64,000 bases of DNA from assembly GCA_907165065.1 (NCBI GenBank), contig OU015527.1, forward strand, positions 19,047,686-19,111,685. The letters are read 5' to 3'. Each line of letters opens with the position of its first letter. Within the stretch, counting starts at the first letter, position 1. The notes under the pieces are model-generated. The model had not been told where the DNA came from. It made no database searches and was given only the letters and a program-made list of their open reading frames with translations. Below are positions 11,081 through 19,053 of the stretch, piece by piece. The translations under genes were made by a program, and so were the position numbers. Source of the stretch: Caprimulgus europaeus (taxonomy: Eukaryota; Chordata; Aves; Caprimulgiformes; Caprimulgidae).

Positions 11081-11744
11081 GCGAGCCAGGGGAAAGGCCC
11101 TGTCGGATGGAGGCCGCAGCGACCCGGGCTGCCAACTGCTGAATGCGGCACCGCTGCCCGCAGCCGCTCAAAGGGCCGTAGCTGAAGCCCGTGGGTCACT
11201 GCCTGCCCGCCTGCCGTCTGCCCCAGGCCCAGCTTCCTGGTGTCCCTCTGCGTGCTGGCAGCGGCGGCTCTGGTGGCCATCTGTGACCACAGCTGGTGAG
11301 GGAGCCATCCCTGTCCTTCATCCAAATCTGTGCCCCTGTGTTGTGACTCCCATCCCATCTCAGCGGGTGGGGGGACTGAGTGCAGGGCTGCATGGTCCTA
11401 CTGTGGGTTAAACCACCACACCCTTCAGTAAAGACTTTTCTGCCTTCCCCTCCGTGTCCTTGGGCTGGTTTGTGGAGCGCTCACATGCGTGTGTGTGTCT
11501 GCACCTGCCCGCTGGGAGCACGTGCACAGCCTGGCTGCTGCTAGAACCAGGGGTGTGGTTAGGGTGGTCAAGGAACAGGCAAACCCCACAGGGAGACACC
11601 AACACGCGGCGCCCACGGTCGCTGCTGCTTGTGTGCCCAGTGGGTGCTGACAGCTGTTTCTCTGGTGGCTGCAGCTGGCCCCACATTAGCTCTTGGCGTC
11701 AGCCCCCGGGAGGTGACAGCCGTGTCACAGTGGCGGTGGTTGCC
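11081..11744. other. GC-rich unrecognised stretch, possible gene fragment
   Basis: At 11225-11303 there is an acceptor-like CTGCCCCAG, a short frame that includes a hydrophobic run (FLVSLCVLAAAALVAICD), and a donor-like CTGGTGAGG. It could be an exon of a membrane protein gene related to its neighbours, or chance. No continuous gene can be assembled. A short CA/GT-rich patch lies at 11486-11498. Confidence 0.3.
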
Positions 11745-11782
11745 GTTGGTGTCCTCTCCTCTGCCCATGTCCCAGGCTGCAT
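11745..11782 (+). repeat. 38-bp exact repeat of the start of intron 2 of the coiled-coil gene
   Basis: The 38 bases starting GTTGGTGTCCTC and ending GGCTGCAT are identical to 7662-7699, the first bases of intron 2 of copy 1, directly after its donor. This suggests a third, mostly lost partial copy of that gene. Upstream of 11745 I cannot find a match to exon 2. Confidence 0.75.
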
Positions 11783-11789
11783 TGGCCTT

Positions 11790-11970
11790 GACAGAGAGCT
11801 TTGCAAGCCCACCTGGAATTGAATCCAGCTAGGGATGCCAACGGCAACAAGAAGGGCTTCCCTAAATCCCTAAGTGACAAAGAGAGCACTACAGAAAATG
11901 TGGGCCCACTGCTGAATGAGGCTGGAGACCTAGTGATGCAGCACATGGAAAATGCTATGGTCCCAAATGT
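11790..11970 (+). mobile_element. decayed CR1 LINE ORF2 fragment
   Basis: The plus strand translates to a CR1-type stretch (DANGNKKGFPKSLSDKEST, ENVGPLLNEAGDLV, then a diverged MENAMV). It matches the NVGPLMNEVGALV region of the CR1s at 25073 and 28937. It is older and more diverged than those copies. Confidence 0.75.
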
Positions 11971-12039
11971 GTTGTCAAAACACTTCCTAACACACAGGGC
12001 TATCCCACTGCCTCTCGTCCTTTCCCGCTCCCTCTCCTT

Positions 12040-12265
12040 CCTTGCGCACCCCTTCTGCAGATTTTAGAGCCATCCACTGCAGCACACCCATTGTGGGAGC
12101 CTTCCCAGCACGTTTCCCTAATTGCAATGCCATCGTTTCCCAGCTGCACATTGGCTTCCAGCTCCTCCTGTTTGTTGCCCGTGCTGCGTGCATTGGTGTA
12201 GATGCACCTCAGTTGCATTATGATCCCACTGCTTTTTTTGAGGGAGAAACCCTAAATCCTGTGTG
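12040..12265 (-). mobile_element. decayed CR1 LINE, start of ORF2 (endonuclease)
   Basis: The minus strand encodes LRCIYTNARSTGNKQEELEA followed by a diverged IAIRETCWEGSHN stretch. This is the start of the CR1 ORF2 apurinic endonuclease domain (compare CLYTNARSGGNEQEELE at 23976). It is frameshifted beyond that. Together with 12600-12960 it may be one old minus-strand CR1 that includes both ORFs. Confidence 0.85.
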
Positions 12266-12599
12266 ACTGTTCTAAGGTGGTTCTGTGGTTTCCAGTGCAT
12301 TGACAGTCCGTGTGTCCTTGCTGCCCTGTGGATCTCCTTCCCCTGTCTGTCCTGACATAGCTAAGGTGCATTCATTGCTGCTCTGGTTGGCTTGGCTTTT
12401 TACCCTGGTGCTTTCACTTCACAGGTGTCACCACTATCGGCCCCATACCCCATCCTTGTCACTTGAAAGCTCACTTTGCCATATTTGCTAGCCTGTTGGC
12501 AAAGATTCCTTTGACTTTTCTACTCAAGTGCATCCTCCCTCTCCCTATTAGGTTACAGCCATCAAAGAACATCCCATGATCATGAAAGCCAAAACCCTG

Positions 12600-12960
12600 G
12601 CCATAGCACCAGCCGTGTAGTCAAGTGCTGATCTGCATGAGGCCTCTGCTCCTGCCTGAACCCCTTCCTCTAACTGGTAAAAGGGAGGAAAAGATAACCT
12701 GAGAACCAATCCCTTTCAATTGCACCCCCAGAACTTTATAGTCTTGTTTGATTCTGACCAAGTTCTGGCTTGCTGTGGCCTCATTCAGGTCCACACAAAG
12801 GAACAATAATGGGTAACAGTCCGTGTTTCTAACAAGTTGTGGCAGCCTCTCAGTGACACCCTGGGCACTAGCACCTAGAAGGCAGCAAACTTGATGTGAT
12901 TCCCTCTTCGACTGACAAATAGGTGCCTTGGTGTCTCTTAGCAGATGGTCACTCACTACG
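12600..12960 (-). mobile_element. probable CR1 ORF1 (esterase-type) remnant
   Basis: The minus-strand frame 12956-12621 contains IKQDYKVLGVQLKGIGSQVI followed by FSSLLPVRGRG and a GRSRGLMQI-like run. I recognise this as the pattern of the SGNH-esterase-like ORF1 of vertebrate CR1/L2 elements. It lies just upstream, in minus-strand order, of the ORF2 start at 12265-12040, as expected for a longer CR1. Stops and missing ends show it is dead. Confidence 0.55.
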
Positions 12961-12965
12961 AGCGC

Positions 12966-13700
12966 CCACTGTTTCTTTTTGTGGTTTCTAGCGTGTGCTG
13001 CATGTACAGTTTCTTCTTGCAGAACTTGCTCACAGGTGCCTTCACCTGTTAAGACATCATCTCTGTTCCTGCCTGGTATGTAGCAGGGTAGAGTGTGAGG
13101 AAGAGTCCTGCCTGCTCTTGCGGGTCACCAGGCCCCACAGTGCCTCGCTCTGAGGAGTGTCCCCCCAAAGTGACAGGTGGTGAAATCCCTCATGTAGCTC
13201 TTCTGCAGCCCTCTAACACCACACACTTCTCCCTGTCGCTTGTAACTCAGCTGCCTGCTGTGACAGACCCTCAACCTGCTTCCACCGTTCACAGGTATGT
13301 GCCTGTGCCTCGGGAGGAAGGCCTGGACGCTCGCCATGGCAACCTGAAGGCCCCACCGCAACCTCTTTCCCTGGCACTGTGTCTGGGTGGAAACATCAGA
13401 TGGCTCAGGGGTCCTCGCTGTGGAAGCCGCAGCTTTTGCTCTGCGACAAGCGCCCAGCGCTCTGCTCAGAGGGACAGATGGAGCTGACCCACACCATGAA
13501 GAGAAGCTGGGCCAACTGCCGCACCAGCTGCCATGCCGGCCCCTCTCTGCCCCCGGCGCCTGGATGCCGCTGCTTACGCTGTGGGGCCTGTTCCTGTGGC
13601 AAACCCCTGCCCGCCGCCATCAGCCGCTCCGCTGTGGGCTGCACAGGTGCCGGGGCCCTGCGCCTGGGCGAGCACAGCCTTGCTTATTCATTAGTTCTAA
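12966..13700. other. GC-rich stretch with unrecognised frames
   Basis: Open frames in two phases run across about 13095-13890, the longest being 13387-13899 (170 residues, alternative start). There is a possible acceptor near 13290 (CCGTTCACAG). I do not recognise any domain, and codons are dominated by GC-rich composition. Part of it could be exon or 3' UTR debris of a neighbouring gene. I do not call a gene here. Confidence 0.35.
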
Positions 13701-13906
13701 GGACATTACCGGGATTATTTTGAACTTGCCACAGCAATCAAGAAATAAGTCCTTAAAAGATGAGGAGAATGAGGAAAGCGATGGCCATATTGCTAAGATG
13801 TGTATTTTGGTATTCATGTCCCCAGTTTTTCCCTCCTCTGTGTCTGTCACCGCTGTCTCCAAATGCAGTGACGGGGTGTTAGCTACTTGGATCAGCTGAA
13901 ACAGCC

Positions 13907-14364
13907 ATGTGTTCTAGACTTTTTACAAGAAGAACGGGGGAGTTGATGGTATTAAGGAGGAGGAAGGTGAAAACATGTGGGGATTGTGGGAACGTATCTT
14001 GGCCTACCCTGAGAGGGTTATGGGAACTACGAGGGTACGTGTCTGGAGACACGAAAAGGCAAGAGTCAAAACCAGGGTGTCAGCAGCTGAGTCGACAAGA
14101 TATGAGGAGGGAGCCTTGAAATGTATCAAAAGATGGACTCTGGCAAGCAAACAATAAAGGACGCACGCAAAGTCTATCAGCCAACCGCTATGCAGAAAAA
14201 GGTGCGTGAACAGCTCACGAACAACTGAATTATCCAGTCATTGGAAACTGCTTCACGTGAACATGAAATTAATGATAGATAAACCTCTGCTTTTGCTTAA
14301 TAAAGCGTCTTCACTTATAACTCTTGTAGAGTTGTCTCAAGTCCGTATCTTCGCCGCCAACAAA
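13907..14364 (+). mobile_element. possible solo LTR
   Basis: The stretch begins TGTTCTAGAC and ends GCCGCCAACA. It has AATAAA at 14299-14304 about 60 bases before its end and a small inverted motif (CTCTTGTAGAG) in the presumed U5. That layout is LTR-like, but I cannot find a convincing target duplication and no second copy is in the window, so the borders and the call are tentative. Confidence 0.4.
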
Positions 14365-14820
14365 AACACACTTGTAAGAAATACCAGTTTCACCTTTTGG
14401 AAAATGGTCTGTATTCCTTAGGAAGCCTACTCCTAAAGGAACTTTCTCACAAAAACTGTCCCTGCTTCTGCCTCAGGTGACTGTTTTCCAGCCAACAATG
14501 CGAATGGGAATCACTTGCCTTCTGCCTCCTAACAGCCTTCTGGGGCTTCCTTGGCTTTTATGCTTCTAGGCCAGACAAGCTCCAGCACTTTGCACTTCTG
14601 CCAGGTTTTTAAAAAAATTACTTTTTTTTCCTGTGTGCTTTAATCCAGTTGCTATACAAATTGTATTTTCATTTGCCTTGGTTGTACTAGCCAGCACTAC
14701 ACAAAGATATGTATATATATACTGAAATGTATTAAAAAGTGTGGAACCTAAGTGTAACAGAAGCGGTATGGGATAAGGGGTGGATGCTGTCCACTTGATG
14801 ACGACAGAACCAGACGCCCA
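14365..14820. other. no gene recognised
   Basis: AT-rich sequence with a short T-run near 14622 and an AT-dinucleotide patch near 14710. It precedes the promoter-like region of the TOPORS-like gene. Nothing else is recognisable. Confidence 0.5.
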
Positions 14821-14827
14821 TCCCCAG

Positions 14828-14976
14828 TCGATGGGGTCTCATGTCACCAAGTCCCCAGGTGATGGGTTCTGTTGTCCCCAAGGGATGGACTGTGATGTCA
14901 CCTAGCAATGGATTGTGATGTCACCTAGCAATGGACTGTGACATCATTGAGCAATTGTGACAGCATTGTGACGTGG
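14828..14976 (+). promoter_or_regulatory. tandem CRE/X-box-like promoter repeats of the TOPORS-like gene
   Basis: Units beginning TGTGATGTCACCTAGCAATG start at 14891 and 14914, and a diverged unit TGTGACATCATTGAGCAAT starts at 14937, giving a 23-bp period. Further shortened copies start at 14956 and 14967 (TGTGACGTGG), and CATGTCACC lies upstream near 14832. TGATGTCA and TGACATCA are one-base variants of the CREB/CREM site. CCTAGCAATGG resembles an RFX X-box half. They lie about 30-100 bases upstream of a TTAAATT box, where proximal promoter elements are expected. Function is inferred. Confidence 0.6.
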
Positions 14977-14988
14977 CATCCCTCGCTG

Positions 14989-15207
14989 CTTAAATTCGGG
15001 TGCCACGCCTCACCCAGCTGGCAGTGCCCGAACTTCAGCTGAGCAGTTTGCAAGGTTTGGAGTGTTGAGCGAGGCCTTTGGTGCTGGTGTCGTGCTTGGG
15101 GAGTTGTTTGTTGCAGCTCTCAGTGCCCGACCCTGGAGCCATTGGAAGATTTTTCCCAGCCCTGCCAGGTTCAGGGGCACCCAGGAGGCACGCCTGCATC
15201 AGAAGAG
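14989..15207 (+). other. probable 5' non-coding exon of the TOPORS-like gene
   Basis: A TATA-like CTTAAATTCG at about 14989-14998 is followed by GC-richer sequence ending in a donor-like AGAGGTGAGC at about 15205. A matching acceptor (CTCTCCTCAG) lies at about 15382-15391, leaving a short leader before the ATG at 15436. Sequence resembling the part after the acceptor (CAGGCACYGAGGAAGCC) is also kept in the pseudogene at about 6106. The splicing is inferred. Confidence 0.45.
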
Positions 15208-15435
15208 GTGAGCTGGGAGGAGACTTCTCACCCTGGGGAGGCGGCAGTGTTTCCTTCTTGAGGGACCTTGGCATTTCTTCCACTCCTCCCTGGGCCAGCC
15301 CATGACTGTGGCCACTCTTCCCTTTCTTGAGTGACAGCCACTGCTGCAGCACTGGTGAGAGGGAGCATCTCGACATCCCCAGCTCTCCTCAGCCCAGGCA
15401 CCGAGGAAGCCATAGGGCAATTATTCTCTGCTGCA

Positions 15436-16203
15436 ATGGCCAGCAGCACGAGCCAGGCACCCCAGGCAGGGCCGGCGGAGGCAGCAGCAGCCTCCCGGTG
15501 CCCCATCTGCCTGGGAGACATCACCAATGCGGCCTACGTGGCCTATTGCATGCACTGCTTCTGCTTTGTGTGCATCCACCAGTGGGCCGCGACCAGCCAG
15601 AGCTGCCCAATGTGCAGGCAGCCTGTGGAGAAGCTGCTGCACTCGGTGCGAGCGGACGACGACTATGAGGAGTGTGAGGTCCGCTCGCCCACCCTCCCAC
15701 GCATGAGAACGGCCACAGAGAGGGCCGGCAGCCAGCCCGTGCATCGGCGCTATGACCTGCGGAGGCGTCCCACTCATGGCCAGCTGAGAAGGAGACAGGC
15801 CTGCCCAGTCTGCAGGCAGCATTCGGAGCAGAGAACGGCCACGGAGAGGGCCGGCAGGCAGCCCGTGCTGCATCGGCACTATGACCTGCGGAGGCGTCCC
15901 ACTCATGGCCAGCTGAGAAGGAGAGAGGCCTGCCCAGTCTGCAGGCAGCATTTGGAGCAGCTGCGGCCGGGGAGAGCAGGCAATGACCACGAGGAGAACG
16001 TGGCCGACTTCTCTGCCAGCCGGCGCAGGGGGACAGCTGCGGAGAGGACCCACAGCCGATCGCCGCAGCTCCGCTACAACCTGCGCAGCCAGCCCCGCGA
16101 TGACGACCCCCCGGCTGGCAGAAGGGGGCGTCCGCGCTCCGACCGCAGACAGAGGCAGGGCGCAGCTCCGGGGCCCTCCAACCGACCCAGCGCTTCTCGG
16201 TAA
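15436..16203 (+). CDS. TOPORS-like RING-finger protein (putative E3 ubiquitin ligase)
   Basis: Single-exon CDS of 255 residues, ATG at 15436, TAA at 16201. The frame is open further upstream, but the first ATG is the natural start. A C3HC4 RING occupies about residues 24-62 (CPICLGDITNAAYVAYC, MHCFCFVC, SCPMCRQP). It is followed by LLHSVRADDDYEE, matching the sequence after the TOPORS RING. TOPORS is a nuclear ubiquitin and SUMO E3 ligase of about 1000 residues, so this protein keeps only the N-terminal module. After it come two near-identical repeats of about 40 residues (YDLRRRPTHGQLRRR plus ACPVCRQH), each ending in a copy of the last RING Cys pair, and an Arg-rich, probably disordered, tail. 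Two broken copies lie at 6098 and 59440. The gene ends close to a retroviral LTR. Ligase activity is inferred from the RING. Confidence 0.85.
   Translation: MASSTSQAPQAGPAEAAAASRCPICLGDITNAAYVAYCMHCFCFVCIHQWAATSQSCPMCRQPVEKLLHSVRADDDYEECEVRSPTLPRMRTATERAGSQPVHRRYDLRRRPTHGQLRRRQACPVCRQHSEQRTATERAGRQPVLHRHYDLRRRPTHGQLRRREACPVCRQHLEQLRPGRAGNDHEENVADFSASRRRGTAAERTHSRSPQLRYNLRSQPRDDDPPAGRRGRPRSDRRQRQGAAPGPSNRPSASR
15708..15960 (+). repeat. internal tandem duplication in the TOPORS-like CDS
   Basis: About 125 bases starting GAACGGCCACAGAGAGGGCC (15708-15831) recur at about 15834-15960 with roughly ten differences, including a 3-base insertion. Both units keep frame and encode ERAG.QPV, a basic YDLRRRP stretch and a CPVCRQH motif. 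A third, diverged relative of the basic part occurs near 16050-16085 (YNLRSQP). Confidence 0.9.
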
Positions 16204-16586
16204 ACAACCCTGCCCAGCACAGGCGAGCTCCAGCTGGCCCTGCTGCCCCTCCACACCCACCCGACCGCACGGTGGAGCTGCGGTGGAGGGCGGTGAAGCT
16301 GCTCCTCTGCACCCACGCAACGGCACAGTGGCCCCTGAGAGGAACTGCACTATGGACTTGTCTCAAAGATTGTTTGCAAGGTCGTTGGCAAGATTGTTTT
16401 CACAAGCCCTCTGGCTTTTGGAAACCCCGGCTTGTGAAGATGCCCTGCCCGTGGGAGGTCTTCTGCCCGGACAAGTCCCTGCTCCCAGTGCCCTGCCCAG
16501 GAGGGCACAGAGCCGTGCCATTGCTATGGAAACCACAGCCCTCAAAGGGGTACTTAAGGAGGACCTGCATGGGCAAGGGCAGCAAG

Positions 16587-16592
16587 AATAAA
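16587..16592 (+). terminator. polyadenylation signal AATAAA of the TOPORS-like gene
   Basis: An AATAAA sits about 385 bases after the stop codon. No other canonical hexamer is seen between the stop and the following LTR, so it is the likely cleavage signal. The intervening 3' UTR shows nothing else recognisable. Confidence 0.6.
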
Positions 16593-16724
16593 AGGGAGCA
16601 GAAGAGAGACAGGATGACCGTTTGACCGCCACGCGGCGCCTCCATTGCTGGAACTCCAACTGAGACCTCCTCACCCCCCCTTCACCATCGCCTCGCCGTT
16701 GGACACGTGGTTGTGACTGGGAAG

Positions 16725-17237
16725 TGTGGAGGGTGAGAAACTATGGACCAGGGTATTGTTTATTAAGATTTATGTTAAACACAATGTAAAGGTCAGACAG
16801 TAAAGGGTGTGAAATCGCTTATGCAAACTAAGAAGGCGCCAGATACCGCTTGTGCAAGATAAGAATGCAAGATAAGAATGCAAGATAAGATAACTGCCAG
16901 ATGTCCAGGAATTAACAGAAACAAAAACAAACAACTCAGGATAAGGACATAAAAGTGAGTGGTTAATTATGGGACAAAAGGGGAAGACTTTGGCCTCAAC
17001 GAACACCAGGAGGCAGAAAAAAAAAAAAAAAAACGACCCCCTAGCAACAACTGAAGCATGCACCTCCCCTACTTCATGTATACGGAAGAAAAAAATGTAT
17101 AAAAAGAGAACTGTTTGAATTAGTCGCACGGCAATAAGTGGAATTGTCGTCCAGCGCTGTCTTTGCTCATATTCTACTTGCTACAATTAATAAAATTTCA
17201 ATTGGATTATGATCCGTTGTGGTCTCAATTTATGACA
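16725..17237 (+). mobile_element. 5' LTR of a class I (gamma-type) endogenous retrovirus
   Basis: The right end is set by a CA at 17236-17237, five bases before the primer-binding site. The left end is uncertain because no 3' LTR survives; TGTGGAGG at 16725 or TGAGAAAC at 16734 are candidates. A TATA box (TATAAAAAG) is at 17098-17106 and AATAAA at 17189-17194, giving a normal U3-R-U5 order. The U3 carries three 13-bp tandem units (TGCAAGATAAGAA, 16853-16890) with GATA-factor-like sites. Confidence 0.82.
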
Positions 17238-17242
17238 ATTTC

Positions 17243-17260
17243 TGGTGCCGTGACTCGGAT
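17243..17260 (+). other. primer-binding site, tRNA-His type
   Basis: TGGTGCCGTGACTCGGAT is the 18-base sequence complementary to the 3' end of histidine tRNA, the same primer type that names HERV-H. It follows the LTR end after a 5-base spacer, which fixes the LTR border and orientation. Confidence 0.9.
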
Positions 17261-17634
17261 AAGGAACGGTGGGCATCTGTCCTCCGGGGAGGCGCCCCAT
17301 GGCAATCCGCGGCCCCGCGACTGATAGCCTACCTCAACCTTACCGACGAACCTAAATTCTAGAATAATGAGCAAAGGAGAAACCGGTAAAATCCCATAAA
17401 ATTCTGTGCACGGGAGTCCCGACGAAGACGCAGGACGCGTAAGTATATTGCGAATTTGTTCGCGGGTTTGCCATTCGGGCGGGATTGGGTTTCCTGGATT
17501 ATAACGAGTGAGAGGTTCGATATACTGAACCAAGCGAGTGTGGACCCTTAAGTACTGCGTTTCCCATCTCCCGCGAGGGACTGGGCCAGGAACAAGGGGG
17601 GCGAGTGAGTGTGTGTTTGTGGATAATCCAGAAG
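17261..17634 (+). other. retroviral leader between primer-binding site and gag
   Basis: About 375 bases without a protein frame. A splice donor and packaging signal are expected in such a leader. Several GT-containing donor candidates occur (for example CGCGTAAGTA at about 17438-17447 and GGCGAGTGAGT near 17600), but I cannot assign one. Confidence 0.55.
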
Positions 17635-19053
17635 ATGGGAGCGAAGGGCAGCAAGCCTTCGACTCCCATGGGAGGGGTACCCACTGTACCTAAGAATACC
17701 CCTCTGGCATATATCTTAGACAATTAGAGATATTTCCCTGGAACTCTAGGGAAAGATAAGCAGAAGATGATAGAATATTGTACTAAGATATGGGGAGGGA
17801 AGAAGATTTCTAAAAATGTCTTTTGGCCAGTCTATGGGTCAGAAGAAGATTGGGTGAGACAGCAATTAAACCTCTGGGTTAATAATAAAAAACCCCTTAA
17901 CCCGGAGGAGAGTCAATATGCGGGAATGTGGCTCGAGAAACCGAGAGCTAGACTTTACCCGCTGAATGAAATAAAAACTAAACAAAGGAAAAAGAAGGAA
18001 GAGCTAGACGAAACTCTTCTAACCCCCCCTCCTTACATTCCTCCTCCTGTTCCCGCAGCCCCTCCAGAGGTCCCCAGAGCGCCCACTCCCCCACCAGAAT
18101 CAGAACAAGGGTCTCCCCCTCCTCCTAGACGCGTGACTAGAAGTCAAAAAGGGGCAGCTCAGATGTATCCTCTAAGGGAAATGCCCATGGGGGGACCCCA
18201 ACCTGTGATTGGATATATTTCTGTACCCCTAAGCTCGGCAGACCTACGAGATTTTAAAAGAACCGAGATGGGAAACCTAATTGAGGACCCACTCGGAGTG
18301 GCAGAAAGATTAGATCAATTTTTGGGACCAAACCTTTATACTTGGGATGAGATGCAATCTATCCTCAGTCAATTATTTACTACCGAGGAAAAAGACATGA
18401 TTAGACGAGCAGGAATGAGATTGTGGGATGCTCAACATGCCCAGGGACCCCTAGCAGATATTAAATGGCCACTCCAAAAACCTGATTGGAATAATCAGGA
18501 TCCAGTGCATAGAATTCATATGCAGGACCTGAGAACTATAGTAATTCAGGGGATTAGAGAAGCAGTACCCCGTGGCCAGAATATCAATAAAGCATTTAAT
18601 GAAAGGCAAAAGAAAGATGAAAGCCCTACTGAGTGGCTGGAACGACTGAGGAAAGCCCTTCAGCTGTACTCCGGGGTAAATCCAGACGACCCTTTAGGGC
18701 AAGCGCTCCTCAAAACTCAGTTTGTGGCAAAATCATGGGAAGATATCAGAAGGAAGATTGAAAAGTTAGAAGACTGGCAAGATAGAGGGTTGGATGAATT
18801 ATTGAGGGAAGCTCAGAAAGTCTACGTAAGGCGAGAAGAAGAGAGCAGCAAACGACAAGTAAAAATGATGGTAGCAGCAGTCAGAGAGGATCGCAAAGGG
18901 CGGACTGGTGAACACAGGTCTACTGGAGCGAAACAAGGGAATGTAGTAGTAAAGAAAGAACAGGGATGTTGTTTTTACTGTGGGAAGAAGGGACACATAA
19001 AGAAAAATTGCAGAGAAAGGATCAGGGATGAGGAAGTATTGAAAACGGAATAG
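17635..19053 (+). pseudogene. gag: endogenous retrovirus gag, interrupted near its start
   Basis: The frame starts with an ATG at 17635 followed by Gly and a basic, Ser-containing N-terminus, the usual myristoylated matrix start. An in-frame amber codon sits at codon 31 (17725-17727). After it the frame is open from 17728 to 19050. Visible parts, in order, are a Pro-rich linker with a PPPY late-domain motif (about 18025), a capsid region of gammaretroviral p30 type, and one CCHC zinc knuckle (CFYCGKKGHIKKNC, about 18970-19011). A single knuckle and a gag-pol pair in one frame separated by TAG (19051-19053) are gammaretrovirus-like, implying stop-codon readthrough to make Gag-Pol. The early stop makes this copy defective unless that codon is bypassed. 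Confidence 0.88.

Noticed and set aside
13387-13899. 170-codon GC-rich frame
   Set aside because: It has an alternative start only, no domain, and overlaps another equally long frame in a second phase. It is noted as unrecognised sequence and not called.
15421-16366. Two long minus-strand frames opposite the TOPORS-like CDS
   Set aside because: They mirror the GC-rich, Arg/Cys-rich sense frame, and their composition (Pro, Ala, Trp, His) is what a shadow would give. The RING on the plus strand is unambiguous.
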